Source: Gallionella sp. (GTDB lineage Bacteria; Pseudomonadota; Gammaproteobacteria; Burkholderiales; Gallionellaceae). Taken from it: a DNA stretch of 64,000 bases. The position numbers were made by a program, and so were the translations under genes. Positions 46,225-55,916 of this stretch are shown here, one piece after another; position 1 is the first letter of the stretch, and each line of letters opens with the position of its first letter. The stretch covers positions 49,958-113,957 of the forward strand of contig JANXXX010000021.1 in assembly GCA_025350405.1 (NCBI GenBank). Direction: 5' to 3'. The notes beneath the pieces were generated by a model. That model did no database searches, was not told the origin of the DNA, and worked only from the letters and a program-made list of their open reading frames with translations.

Positions 46225-49113
46225 TTAGGCAATAGACTTGCTCTGCCTGGCCTTGCCCAGCAACTCATGCTGCACTTTGCTGAAGCGGGTGTATTTCTTC
46301 TGCCATTCTGAAGGCTCCGATACCGGCTTCACCTGCACCGCGGTCACTTTGTATTCAGGACAATTAGTCGCCCAGTCTGAATTCTCCGTGGTGATGACGT
46401 TCGCGCCCGATTCGGGAAAGTGAAAAGTGGTATACACCACCCCCGGTTGCATGCGCTCCGACACCTTGGCGCGTAACACCGTCTCGCCCGCGCGGCTGTG
46501 GATGCTGACCCAGCCGCCGTCCACAACGCCGCGTTCTTCGGCATCATGCGGATGGATCTCCAGCAGATCCTGTTCATGCCACTGCACGTTCGAGGTGCGC
46601 CGCGTCTGTGCGCCGACGTTGTATTGCGACAATATCCGGCCGGTGGTGAGTATCAACGGAAATTTGCGCGTGACTTTTTCGTCGGTCGCCACATACTTGG
46701 TGATGATGAAATGACCCTTGCCGCGCACGAAATGATCGACATGCATGATGGGCGTGCCCAGCGGCGCGGCCTCGTTGCACGGCCATTGTATGCTGCCGAG
46801 CCGATCTAGTTTTTCGTAGCTCACGCCGTGGAATGTCGGCGTTAAGCGCGCTATCTCGTCCAAGATCTCGGAAGGATGCGCGTAGTGCATCTCATAACCC
46901 AGACGCTGCGCCAACTCTATCGTCACTTCCCAGTCCGCATAGCCCGCCTTGGGCGGCATCACTTTGCGCACGCGTGAAATGCGCCGCTCGGCGTTGGTGA
47001 AAGTGCCATCCTTTTCCAGGAAAGACGAACCCGGCAAAAACACGTGCGCATACATCGCGGTCTCGTTCATAAAAATATCCTGCACCACGATGCACTCCAT
47101 CGCCGCAAGCGCGGCGGCGACGTGCTGGATGTTCGGGTCGGATTGCACGATATCTTCGCCCTGGCAATACAGCCCCATGAAACTGCCATCCAGCGCGGCA
47201 TCGAACATGTTCGGGATGCGCAATCCGGGCTCGGGCTGGATCTCGACTCCCCACGCCTGTTCGAACAAATGGCGGGTGGTCGAATCGGACACATGGCGAT
47301 AACCCGGCAACTCGTGCGGGAAGGAACCCATGTCGCAGGAACCCTGCACATTGTTTTGTCCGCGCAACGGATTCACGCCCACGCCTTCGCGGCCGATGTT
47401 GCCGGTGGCCATCGCCAGGTTTGCGATGCCCATCACCGCGGTCGATCCCTGCGCATGTTCGGTGACACCCAGGCCGTAATAGATTGCGGCATTGCCGCCG
47501 GTCGCATACAGGCGCGCCGCACCGCGCACCAGTTCTGCCGACACTCCGGTGATTTCCTGCATCGCCTCGGGGGAATTTTCCGGCAGCGCGACAAAATCTT
47601 TCCACTGCTGAAAGGCCTTGTCCTCGCAGCGTTGTGCGATGAATTCTGTCGCCAGCAAACCTTCGCTGACGATCACATGCGCCAGCGCCGAGAGTATGGC
47701 CACATTGGTGCCTGGTTTGAGCTGCAAATGAAAATCCGCTGCTACATGCGGCGAGCGCACCAGGTCGATATGGCGCGGGTCGATCACGATCAGTTTGGCG
47801 CCTTCGCTCAGGCGCTTTTTCATCCGCGATGCGAATACCGGATGGGCATCGGTCGGGTTGGCGCCCATCACCATGATCACGTCGCTATGCTCGACCGATT
47901 TGAACGTCTGCGTCCCGGCGGATTCGCCCAGCGTTTGTTTCAAGCCATAGCCGGTGGGCGAATGGCACACGCGCGCGCAGGTGTCGACGTTGTTGTTGCC
48001 GAATACGGTGCGCACCAGCTTCTGCACCAGATAGGCTTCCTCGTTGGTACAGCGCGAAGAGACGATGCCACCGATCGAGTCGCGTCCATATTTTTTCTGG
48101 ATGCGCTTGAATTCCGCGGCGGCGTAATTGAGCGCCTCGTCCCAGCTCACTTCGCGCCAGGGGTCGGTGATCTTGCTGCGTATCATCGGCTTGAGGATGC
48201 GATCCTGGTGCGTCGCATAGCCCCACGCGAAACGGCCTTTCACGCAAGAGTGTCCTTCATTGGCATGGCCGTCCTTGTTCGGAACCATGCGCACCACTTC
48301 GTTGCCCTTCATCTCCGCCTTGAAGGAACAGCCCACGCCGCAATAGGCGCAGGTCGTCACCACACTGTGCTCGGCCTGTCCTTTTTCAATCACGGTTTTT
48401 TCCTGCAAGGTCGCGGTCGGGCAGACCTGCACGCACGCGCCGCACGACACGCATTCCGAGTCCATGAACGGCTGGTCCTGTCCCGGCGAGACACGCGACT
48501 CGAAGCCGCGCCCGGAAATCGTCAGCGCATAAGTGCCCTGCGTTTCCTCGCAGGCGCGCACGCAGCGGTTGCACACGATGCACTTGGCAGGGTCGTAAGT
48601 GAAATAGGGATTCGATTCGTCCTTGTTGCTGACCAGATGGTTCTCGCCGTCGTAACCGTAGCGCACTTCGCGCAGCCCGGTGACTCCGGCCATGTCCTGC
48701 AATTCGCAATTGCCATTGGCCGCACAGGTCAGGCAGTCCAGCGGGTGGTCGGAAATGTACAGTTCCATTACGCCCTTGCGCAGCGTCTGCAACTTGGGCG
48801 ATTGGGTACGCACCTTCATGCCCGCTTCCACGGGCGTGGTGCATGACGCGGGATAACCCTTGCGCCCCTCTATTTCCACCAGACACAGCCTGCATGAGCC
48901 GAACGGCTCCAGGCTGTCGGTCGCGCACAGTTTGGGCACGTTCACACCGCCCTCGGCAGCCGCGCGCATGATCGAAGTCCCCGCCGCAACGGTCACCTGC
49001 ATGCCGTCTATCTCCAGCGTGACTTCCTGCCCGGAGGTGCGTCTGGGTGTGCCAAAATCTTTTTCGCCGGAATTTGTTTTCCCTGAATTGATATTACGGG
49101 GTGACTCAAGCAT
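46225..49113 (-). CDS. fdsA: NAD-dependent formate dehydrogenase alpha subunit (Mo/W-bis-MGD, Fe-S)
   Basis: 962 aa; 2Fe-2S N-terminus, ferredoxin clusters, molybdopterin oxidoreductase domain; VDTCARVCHSPTGYGLKQT (Cys-type). Confidence 0.93.
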   Translation of the reverse strand: MLESPRNINSGKTNSGEKDFGTPRRTSGQEVTLEIDGMQVTVAAGTSIMRAAAEGGVNVPKLCATDSLEPFGSCRLCLVEIEGRKGYPASCTTPVEAGMKVRTQSPKLQTLRKGVMELYISDHPLDCLTCAANGNCELQDMAGVTGLREVRYGYDGENHLVSNKDESNPYFTYDPAKCIVCNRCVRACEETQGTYALTISGRGFESRVSPGQDQPFMDSECVSCGACVQVCPTATLQEKTVIEKGQAEHSVVTTCAYCGVGCSFKAEMKGNEVVRMVPNKDGHANEGHSCVKGRFAWGYATHQDRILKPMIRSKITDPWREVSWDEALNYAAAEFKRIQKKYGRDSIGGIVSSRCTNEEAYLVQKLVRTVFGNNNVDTCARVCHSPTGYGLKQTLGESAGTQTFKSVEHSDVIMVMGANPTDAHPVFASRMKKRLSEGAKLIVIDPRHIDLVRSPHVAADFHLQLKPGTNVAILSALAHVIVSEGLLATEFIAQRCEDKAFQQWKDFVALPENSPEAMQEITGVSAELVRGAARLYATGGNAAIYYGLGVTEHAQGSTAVMGIANLAMATGNIGREGVGVNPLRGQNNVQGSCDMGSFPHELPGYRHVSDSTTRHLFEQAWGVEIQPEPGLRIPNMFDAALDGSFMGLYCQGEDIVQSDPNIQHVAAALAAMECIVVQDIFMNETAMYAHVFLPGSSFLEKDGTFTNAERRISRVRKVMPPKAGYADWEVTIELAQRLGYEMHYAHPSEILDEIARLTPTFHGVSYEKLDRLGSIQWPCNEAAPLGTPIMHVDHFVRGKGHFIITKYVATDEKVTRKFPLILTTGRILSQYNVGAQTRRTSNVQWHEQDLLEIHPHDAEERGVVDGGWVSIHSRAGETVLRAKVSERMQPGVVYTTFHFPESGANVITTENSDWATNCPEYKVTAVQVKPVSEPSEWQKKYTRFSKVQHELLGKARQSKSIA

Positions 49114-49136
49114 GATGACCTCCTGTGGCCGCGTAT

Positions 49137-50675
49137 TTATTTAACGACACCAAAATCTTTAGCAAAATGATTCAGCGCGGACAGCACCGGATAAGGTGTC
49201 ATTCCACCCATCGCGCACATCGAGCCGTTCAGCATCGTGTCGCACAAGTCACGCAATAATTCGACCTGAGCAGGCCGGTCCTGATTGGCGATGATCTTGT
49301 CCATCACCTCGACGCCGCGCGTCGCACCTATCCGGCACGGCGTGCATTTGCCGCAAGATTCGATCGCGCAGAACTTCATCGCGTAGCGCGCCAGCTTGGC
49401 CAGATCGGCGCGATCGTCATGCACCACGATGCCGCCGTGGCCGAGCACCGCCCATAAATTTGTATACGCCTCGTAATCCAGTGGTGTGTCCCATTGCGAT
49501 TCGGGCAAATACGATCCGAGCGGCCCGCCCACCTGCACAGCCTTGATAGGCCGGCCCGATGCCGAGCCGCCGCCGAACTCATACAGCAGCTCGCGCAACG
49601 TGACACCGAAGGCTTTCTCGATCAGGCCGCCGTGCCTGATATTGCCCGCCAGCTGGAACGGCAAGGTGCCACGCGAACACCCCATGCCATAGTCCTTGTA
49701 GAAGGCCGCACCCTTGTCCAGGATGATAGGCATGCTGGCCAGCGAGATGACGTTGTTGATCACGGTAGGCTTGCCGAACAGCCCGCTGATTGCGGGCAGC
49801 GGCGGTTTGGCGCGCACGATGCCGCGCTTGCCTTCCAGGCTTTCCAGCAGCGCAGTCTCCTCGCCGCACACATAAGAGCCGGCGCCTTTGCGCACTTCCA
49901 GCTGAAAACCTTTTCCCGACTGCAATATATTCGCACCGAGGTAGCCAGCTTTGCGCGCAATTTCTATCGCCTCATTCAACACCGTGATCGCATACGGATA
50001 TTCAGAGCGCACATAGATATAGCCTTGCGTCGCACCCACCGCCAGCGCGGCGATGGTCATGCCCTCGATCAGCACAAAGGGGTCGCCCTCCATCAGCATA
50101 CGGTCGGCGAACGTGCCGGAGTCGCCCTCATCGGCATTGCACACGATATATTTTTGCGCCGCCGCTGTGTTCAGCACCGTCTGCCATTTGATGCCGGTCG
50201 GGAAAGCCGCGCCGCCGCGTCCGCGCAAACCAGACTCGGTCACCTGCTGCACAATGGCCGCAGCTGGCATGGTCAGCGCCTTGTGCAAACCCTGGTAACC
50301 GTCGTGCGCAAGGTAGTCCTCCAAAGAGACAGGATCGGTGATGCCGACGCGCGCAAAAGTCAGCCGCTCCTGGCGCTTCAAATATGGAATCTCTTCGGTC
50401 AGCCCCAAGCCCAGCGCATGCTTGTCACCCTGATCGAATTTTGCGTCGAACAAACCAGCCACATCATCTGCGCTCACTGGGCCATAAGCCACGCGCCCTT
50501 TGGCGGTCTGCACTTCGACCAGCGGCTCCAGCCACAACATGCCGCGCGAACCGTTGCGCACCAGGTTCACGGCTATGTTGCGCCGCGCGGCTTCAGCCAA
50601 TATGGCGCGCGTAACGGCATCGGCGCCGAGCGCCAGTGCTGCGGAATCTCCGGGCACGAAAATCTTTATGCTCAT
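49137..50675 (-). CDS. fdsB: NAD-dependent formate dehydrogenase beta subunit (NuoF-like)
   Basis: GLRGRGGAAFPTGIKWQ, CNADEGDSGTFADRMLMEGDPF, ESCGKCTPCRIGATRG; ATG at 50675 (MSIKIFVPG) preferred to the track start. Confidence 0.93.
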   Translation of the reverse strand: MSIKIFVPGDSAALALGADAVTRAILAEAARRNIAVNLVRNGSRGMLWLEPLVEVQTAKGRVAYGPVSADDVAGLFDAKFDQGDKHALGLGLTEEIPYLKRQERLTFARVGITDPVSLEDYLAHDGYQGLHKALTMPAAAIVQQVTESGLRGRGGAAFPTGIKWQTVLNTAAAQKYIVCNADEGDSGTFADRMLMEGDPFVLIEGMTIAALAVGATQGYIYVRSEYPYAITVLNEAIEIARKAGYLGANILQSGKGFQLEVRKGAGSYVCGEETALLESLEGKRGIVRAKPPLPAISGLFGKPTVINNVISLASMPIILDKGAAFYKDYGMGCSRGTLPFQLAGNIRHGGLIEKAFGVTLRELLYEFGGGSASGRPIKAVQVGGPLGSYLPESQWDTPLDYEAYTNLWAVLGHGGIVVHDDRADLAKLARYAMKFCAIESCGKCTPCRIGATRGVEVMDKIIANQDRPAQVELLRDLCDTMLNGSMCAMGGMTPYPVLSALNHFAKDFGVVK

Positions 50676-51130
50676 GACCCGCCTCCAATCTTCTTGATCA
50701 GACGATCGAATTTTTCCGTCGTGACGCGCGCGTGCAACTGGTCGTCTACCATCATCGCCGGCGAGGTCGCGCACAGCCCTAAGCAATACACCGGCTGCAC
50801 TGTGCAGTCTCCCTGCTTGCGGACCGCTATTTTTTGCTCGGCATGCGCAACCAGATGCTCCGCCCCCATGCTCTGGCACGCCTCGGCGCAACATATCTGT
50901 ATCGTATGTTTTGCAGGTGGAGTGGTGCGGAAATGGTGATAGAAAGTGATCACGCCATGCACTTCTGCGCGGGACAAATTTAACGCGGATGCGATCTGTG
51001 CGACCGAATCGGGCGGAATGTATCCAAGCGCATCCTGGATATCATGCAATATCGGCAGCAACGCGCCGGGGCGGTCTTGCTGTGTCGCGATGATCGCGGC
51101 GATCTGTTCATGGTTGTAGGCCTGACTCAT
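50672..51130 (-). CDS. fdsG: NAD-dependent formate dehydrogenase gamma subunit (NuoE-like)
   Basis: 152 aa; LSRAEVHGVITFYHHFRTTPPAKHTIQICCAEACQSMGA, CLGLCATSPAMMVDD. Confidence 0.93.
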   Translation of the reverse strand: MSQAYNHEQIAAIIATQQDRPGALLPILHDIQDALGYIPPDSVAQIASALNLSRAEVHGVITFYHHFRTTPPAKHTIQICCAEACQSMGAEHLVAHAEQKIAVRKQGDCTVQPVYCLGLCATSPAMMVDDQLHARVTTEKFDRLIKKIGGGS

Positions 51131-51290
51131 TCTGTTTTATCTCCTGCGCCCGAATCGTTTAGTTAAACAGGACCGGTGAACTGAATATGCAATCTTGAAC
51201 ATAAATGTACTTTATAATCTTGGACACCATTTCATTACCAGCAAGTTATCACAGCGGCCCCATGCCCTCAATAGGTTATATATTGCATAT

Positions 51291-52340
51291 ATGAGTTTCG
51301 AAATTCATCCCGAATGGAGTTTGAAAAAACGCAAGGGAAGCGCGGTCTCCTTGCCGCTGTTGTTGCAACTGCTCACCGCGATACGCGACCAGGGCAGCAT
51401 CAGCAGTGCGGCAGCACAGGCCAACCTCTCCTATCGGCACGCGTGGGGGATGTTGCGCGCTTTCGAACTGGAGTTTTCCGCGCCGTTATTGCAGAAATCC
51501 AGAGGCAAAGGCACGTCGCTGACACCGCTGGCGGAAAAATTGATCTGGGCCGACAAGCGCATCAATGCCCGCCTGACGCCGATACTGGAAAGTTTCGCCT
51601 CCGAACTCGAGGCCATCCTGACCAGTGTATCGACCGCGTTGCGCATCACCGCCTCGCACGGCTTTGCCGTCGATGCGCTGATCAAGCAATTCAACGCGGA
51701 CAACATTCCCGTTGAGATCAATTACCGCAGCAGCCTCGAAGCCGTGGCGGCACTTTCCCGCAACGAATGCGACCTGGCCGGATTCCATGTGCCGGTCGGT
51801 GAGTTCAAGCATGCCGCCAAACCCTATCTGAAATGGCTGGATCCGCAACAACATGCACTGATCCATCTGGCGTATCGCAACCAGGGGCTGTTCATCGCCA
51901 AAGGCAACCCGAAGCACATACAGGGCCTGGCAGATTTGCAACGCAAAGATGTGCGCTTCGTTAACCGGCAAACCGGATCGGGCACCAAGATATTGCTCGA
52001 ACTGCTGCTCGCCAAAGAAAAGATCAACACCAAAAACATAGCCGACTATGGCAGCGCCGAATACACCCATTCAGCCGTGGCCGCTTACGTCGCCAGCAAT
52101 ATGGCTGACGTGGGCTTTGGCGTTGAAACCGCAGCCAGGCGATTTGACCTGGACTTCATTCCGATAGCGCGCGAAAATTATTTCTTCGCCTGCAAAGCCA
52201 GCGCTCTGGATCAGAGCCTGCTGAAATCAACGCGCGATATCATGCAGAGCGCAACATTCCGTAACACAGTTAACGCGCTGGCCGGGTACGATGGCACGCA
52301 ATCCGGTTCGATCGCCGCATTTGCAGAAACATTTTCCTGA
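51291..52340 (+). CDS. ModE-type winged-helix regulator fused to a periplasmic-binding-protein-like domain
   Basis: SLPLLLQLLTAIRDQGSISSAAAQANLSYRHAWGMLRAFELEFSAPLLQKSRGKGTSLT then a PBP-like domain (VRFVNRQTGSGTKILLELLL); divergent from fdsGBA. Confidence 0.85.
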   Translation: MSFEIHPEWSLKKRKGSAVSLPLLLQLLTAIRDQGSISSAAAQANLSYRHAWGMLRAFELEFSAPLLQKSRGKGTSLTPLAEKLIWADKRINARLTPILESFASELEAILTSVSTALRITASHGFAVDALIKQFNADNIPVEINYRSSLEAVAALSRNECDLAGFHVPVGEFKHAAKPYLKWLDPQQHALIHLAYRNQGLFIAKGNPKHIQGLADLQRKDVRFVNRQTGSGTKILLELLLAKEKINTKNIADYGSAEYTHSAVAAYVASNMADVGFGVETAARRFDLDFIPIARENYFFACKASALDQSLLKSTRDIMQSATFRNTVNALAGYDGTQSGSIAAFAETFS

Positions 52341-52476
52341 AGTAACATTTATAATTGCTTTTATGGTTCGACGCAGTGACGTGCCATTCTTATTCAAGAA
52401 GTTTGGCATCCCCCATGAGAATGACCCATGCGGCGACATCAATTTGTGTTGAACGAAACATCATAGAGAAATAAAG

Positions 52477-52884
52477 ATGAAAAAAAGAAGCCCGCTTCGC
52501 ATCCCCGTTACACAGGGCCTGAAAGACATCTATTCAATGGATATGCGTCTCGCATATCAGGCTGCCCGCGCCGGGCAATTCAGCGTTGTAGCGTTTGGCC
52601 GTTTAGCGGCGGCCATCTCGGTGGTCCGTTCCGCCCTCGAGCAAAACCAGACAAAACTTCCGCTCGCCATTGAAACACTGGATGCAACCATTGAGACCTT
52701 GCTCACCATACGAAAAAGGGGCGATGAAACCAACGTGTGGGAGATCACCGCGAACGAGCTTCCTTCTGTCCTGGACGGGATCGATATGACAGAACAGTGT
52801 ATCGGCACGCTGGATGTCGCACTGCTTGAACGAACTGCGACAGCATTGCTTAAGCATATGCACGGCGGACAGGACGGCAAGTAA
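52477..52884 (+). CDS. Hypothetical protein, no family recognised
   Basis: 135 aa, predicted mainly helical; AUG preceded by an A/G-rich stretch. Confidence 0.6.
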   Translation: MKKRSPLRIPVTQGLKDIYSMDMRLAYQAARAGQFSVVAFGRLAAAISVVRSALEQNQTKLPLAIETLDATIETLLTIRKRGDETNVWEITANELPSVLDGIDMTEQCIGTLDVALLERTATALLKHMHGGQDGK

Positions 52885-52927
52885 TCGGGTCCTGTCCCGG
52901 TGATGAAGTATTTGTAATTGGCTATAG

Positions 52928-53728
52928 ATGGCGAATACCTGTCCAACTACTTTTGCGCGGCGCATCGGCAAACTGCTTCGCCGCATCGTGCCCGGCTTGC
53001 TGATCATCACATTGTCCGGCGCCATCGCGCAGGCGCAGAGCGAAGAACTGCCTCAGCGCATCGACGGGGATATCGGACTGGGCAGCTACTACACGCGCAG
53101 CATTATCCGCGGCAAGACCGACCAGGTCGCTGTGCTGCCTTATGGCTATTTCGACTACGGCAGGATGTTCATGCGGATAGACACGCTCGGCATCAAAACG
53201 ATAAAGGTGGGCTACGGTTATCTGGAGATCGCAGGACGAATCCGCCAGGATGGGTTTAACGCCGACGTAACTTCCCTGCAGGGCTTGGCAAACAGGCAGA
53301 CCTCGATTCCACTAGGCCTGGGTACTATGCAAGTAACACCGCTAGGCGCATTTTTCATCAACGCCTTTCACGATTTCAATAAATCCAACGGCAACTTGTT
53401 CGAAGTGATCTATGTCGGCAAACTGGAGACTCCACAGCTGACGTTTTATCCGCTGGCCGGTGGCGAATATCAGTCCGGTGAATTTTTGCGTTATTACTAC
53501 GGCATCTCGGCTCAAGAAGCCGCGATCAGCCAGTACCCCGCCTACCAGCCAAGCGGCGCACTCAATCCGCTCATCGGCCTGATGATCGATGCCAAGTTGA
53601 CCGAGGAATACCACCTCAATTTATACCTGCGCCGCAAATGGCTGGGCAATGCCATACAGTCCAGCCCCATCGTCGAACAAGGAATCATGGATACCGGTTT
53701 TGTCGCGCTGAGCTACCGTTTCAAATAA
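52928..53728 (+). CDS. MipA/OmpV family outer membrane protein
   Basis: 266 aa; signal peptide; beta-barrel pattern ending in VALSYRFK. Confidence 0.75.
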   Translation: MANTCPTTFARRIGKLLRRIVPGLLIITLSGAIAQAQSEELPQRIDGDIGLGSYYTRSIIRGKTDQVAVLPYGYFDYGRMFMRIDTLGIKTIKVGYGYLEIAGRIRQDGFNADVTSLQGLANRQTSIPLGLGTMQVTPLGAFFINAFHDFNKSNGNLFEVIYVGKLETPQLTFYPLAGGEYQSGEFLRYYYGISAQEAAISQYPAYQPSGALNPLIGLMIDAKLTEEYHLNLYLRRKWLGNAIQSSPIVEQGIMDTGFVALSYRFK

Positions 53729-53738
53729 AAAACCGCCA

Positions 53739-54365
53739 CTACGTTTTCACATTCCCGCTCATTGCGAGTGCGACATCCTGCGGCGTATCCAGATCGAAGA
53801 AACTTCTTAGCGCAGGATCGGCCTGCGACAGTTCTGTCTCATCCACATAGCGCACCTGCAACTGCTCGAGGACAGCGCGCAAACTATTTTTTTCGCCCGA
53901 TAAAAAATGTGCGCGTATCGTGTCCAGGCAACTGCGCGCATAAAATGCCGCGAGCGGTTGCGGATGACCCTGCACCACCGGCACGACCGCCTGATAGTGG
54001 GAACGATACTTGGCCAGCAGCTCGACCATCGCCGGCGCCACGAACGGCATATCGCATGCCACCACAAAAGCCCATGGCGTGGTGATGTGACCCAGACCGG
54101 CGCTCAATCCCGCCAATGGTCCGGCAACCGCCAACGGCCCGGCCCCCGGTATTCCTTCATAGGCTTGCTCGTCGCAGACTTGCGGCAAATCGATTTCAGG
54201 ACGCAGTTGACGGACGCTGACGATGGTCCGCGGGAATATTTTCTGCATCGTCGCGATCACGTGCTGCAACAGTGTCTGGTCGCCCAACAACAAGCTCGCC
54301 TTGTCGCTGCCCATGCGCTGCGAGTCACCGCCCGCCAGGATGATCGCTGTGCAGTCCTTTATCAT
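53739..54365 (-). CDS. mobA: Molybdenum cofactor guanylyltransferase MobA
   Basis: 208 aa; AIILAGGDSQRMGSDKASLLLGDQTLLQHV, VVACDMPFVAP. Confidence 0.93.
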   Translation of the reverse strand: MIKDCTAIILAGGDSQRMGSDKASLLLGDQTLLQHVIATMQKIFPRTIVSVRQLRPEIDLPQVCDEQAYEGIPGAGPLAVAGPLAGLSAGLGHITTPWAFVVACDMPFVAPAMVELLAKYRSHYQAVVPVVQGHPQPLAAFYARSCLDTIRAHFLSGEKNSLRAVLEQLQVRYVDETELSQADPALRSFFDLDTPQDVALAMSGNVKT

Positions 54366-54374
54366 GCTAAAACT

Positions 54375-54470
54375 CCTAACCAGCCACAGAGTTCACCCAC
54401 AGATAACGCATAGTTCACAGAGAAAACCAGCGCATTCTCTGTGAACTCTGTGTTCTCTGTGGCATGTGCT
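54375..54470. repeat. Imperfect hairpin of the CCACAGAG...TTCACAGAGAA family
   Basis: GCCACAGAGTTCACCCACAG...TTCTCTGTGAACTCTGTGTTCTCTGTGGC between mobA and mobB. Confidence 0.6.
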
Positions 54471-54480
54471 TTTTCTAGCA

Positions 54481-54984
54481 TCATCCGGCGGCTGCCCGTT
54501 CCAACATGAATTGAACGATGCCGCTGATATCGTCGAGCGCGAAATGCGGCAACTGCGGATGCGCCTCATCGACATCGGTAACCATCGCAATCAAACCGTC
54601 CGCGACAACACAGCGCGGAACCGTGGAACACTCGCGGCGCAGCACCTCGATCTTCACGCCGGAGGCATGCGAAAAACCCTCCGCCAGCACCAGATCGGCC
54701 TCACCCATAAAACGCTGCGCCAACTGCTCCGGCTCGCGCCGGTCAACCGCATCGGCGACCAGCTGCAACTCGTTGGACGTGACCAGCATGCTCATCACCG
54801 CACCCGCCTGCTTGTAGCGCCAGCTATCCTTGCCGGGCGTATCCAGCACCACCTTGTGATGCGCGTGCTTGATCGTTGCGACGCGCAGCCCACGTCCGCT
54901 CAGCTCGCGCAACAATTTTTCAATCAGCGTGGTCTTGCCGGAACCAGAGTGGCCAACGAAAATAAATACCTTAGGCATGATCAC
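54481..54984 (-). CDS. mobB: Molybdopterin-guanine dinucleotide biosynthesis protein MobB
   Basis: 167 aa; FVGHSGSGKTTLIEKLLREL, VATIKHAHH. Confidence 0.93.
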   Translation of the reverse strand: MIMPKVFIFVGHSGSGKTTLIEKLLRELSGRGLRVATIKHAHHKVVLDTPGKDSWRYKQAGAVMSMLVTSNELQLVADAVDRREPEQLAQRFMGEADLVLAEGFSHASGVKIEVLRRECSTVPRCVVADGLIAMVTDVDEAHPQLPHFALDDISGIVQFMLERAAAG

Positions 54985-54985
54985 A

Positions 54986-55411
54986 TCAGGGGTGAGGTGT
55001 AACCCATGCCTCGCCCTGCGGCGTGATCTCCTTCTTCCAGATCGGCACGCGCTGCTTCAGTTCATCGATCAGCCAATGGCAGGCTTGCAATGCAGGCGCG
55101 CGGTGTTCGGCACCCGCCGCGATAAACACGATCTGCTCGCCCGCGCGAACCATGCCGACACGGTGCACGATGCGCGCATCCAGCAGCGCGAATTTCGCGA
55201 TTGCCTCGTCGCGCAACTTGTTCATCTCCGCCAGCGCCATGCTGCCGTAGGCATCGAAACTGATCTGCGTCACTTTGCGGCCTTCCGAGAAATCGCGCGC
55301 GCAGCCGATGAAGGTGGCGATGCCGCCCATGCGCTTCGAACTGGCGCGCAGCGCTGCAACTTCCTCGTCCAGGGAAAAATCTTCCTGCTGGAGTCGAACT
55401 GGATCTCTCAT
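54986..55411 (-). CDS. moaE: Molybdopterin synthase catalytic subunit MoaE
   Basis: 141 aa; GGIATFIGCARDFSEGRKVTQISFDAYGSMALAEM, HRVGMVRAGEQIVFIAAGAEHR. Confidence 0.93.
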   Translation of the reverse strand: MRDPVRLQQEDFSLDEEVAALRASSKRMGGIATFIGCARDFSEGRKVTQISFDAYGSMALAEMNKLRDEAIAKFALLDARIVHRVGMVRAGEQIVFIAAGAEHRAPALQACHWLIDELKQRVPIWKKEITPQGEAWVTPHP

Positions 55412-55550
55412 GAGGGCCTCAAAAATTCAGAGTTCGCACAAATGCAAGGCGCGGAACAAATTTCGCAGCGCCGCATATGAATTATATGTAAGCAAGAAAT
55501 TTTTTACGCAACGCAGCAGTTGGGATGAAATCTGGATTTTAGGGGCCCTC
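55412..55550. repeat. Palindromic MITE-like element, copy C, between moaD and moaE
   Basis: GAGGGCCTCAAAAATTCAGAGTTCGCACAAATGCAAGGCG...CAGCGCCGCATATGAATTATATGTAAGCAAGAAATTTTTTACGCAACGCAGCAGTTGGGATGAAATCTGGATTTTAGGGGCCCTC. Confidence 0.85.
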
Positions 55551-55553
55551 ATT

Positions 55554-55793
55554 TCAGCCGCCCGAAAACTTGGACATGAACACCACCTCGCTGCCTTCTT
55601 GCAGCGGCAGCGACATATCCCGCACATGTTCGCCGTTTACTGCCGCAAAGCAAACGATCTCGAACGCCGCTGGGTATTTCGTTTTCAGTTGCTCGCGTAC
55701 ATCCTGCAAGCGCATCCCAGCCTTGAACGCCACCTGCACTTCGCACGCGCCAACACGCTCCGCGACTGGGCCAAAAAATTGCACTCTTATCAT
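55554..55793 (-). CDS. moaD: Molybdopterin synthase sulfur carrier subunit MoaD
   Basis: MIRVQFFGPVAERVGACEVQVAF...EGSEVVFMSKFSGG (terminal GG). Confidence 0.9.
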   Translation of the reverse strand: MIRVQFFGPVAERVGACEVQVAFKAGMRLQDVREQLKTKYPAAFEIVCFAAVNGEHVRDMSLPLQEGSEVVFMSKFSGG

Positions 55794-55828
55794 TTTAATT
55801 TTTCCTGAAAACAACGATTGAATCCGCA

Positions 55829-55905
55829 GATTACGCAGATTTCCCCAGCCATGGTCTTTAATCTTGGGTAATCCGTGTAATCTGCGTAATCTGCGGACAA
55901 TCACT
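55829..55905. repeat. Hairpin repeat of the TCCGCAGATTACGCAGATT family between moaC and moaD
   Basis: TCCGCAGATTACGCAGATT ... AATCTGCGTAATCTGCGGA perfect 19 bp arms. Confidence 0.8.
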
Positions 55906-55916
55906 TTCTTGGGAAT

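Noticed and set aside
47044-48846. 600 aa plus-strand ORF
   Set aside because: Antisense shadow of fdsA, rich in His/Arg as expected from GC-rich antisense frames.
49494-50939. 481 aa plus-strand ORF
   Set aside because: Antisense shadow of fdsB.
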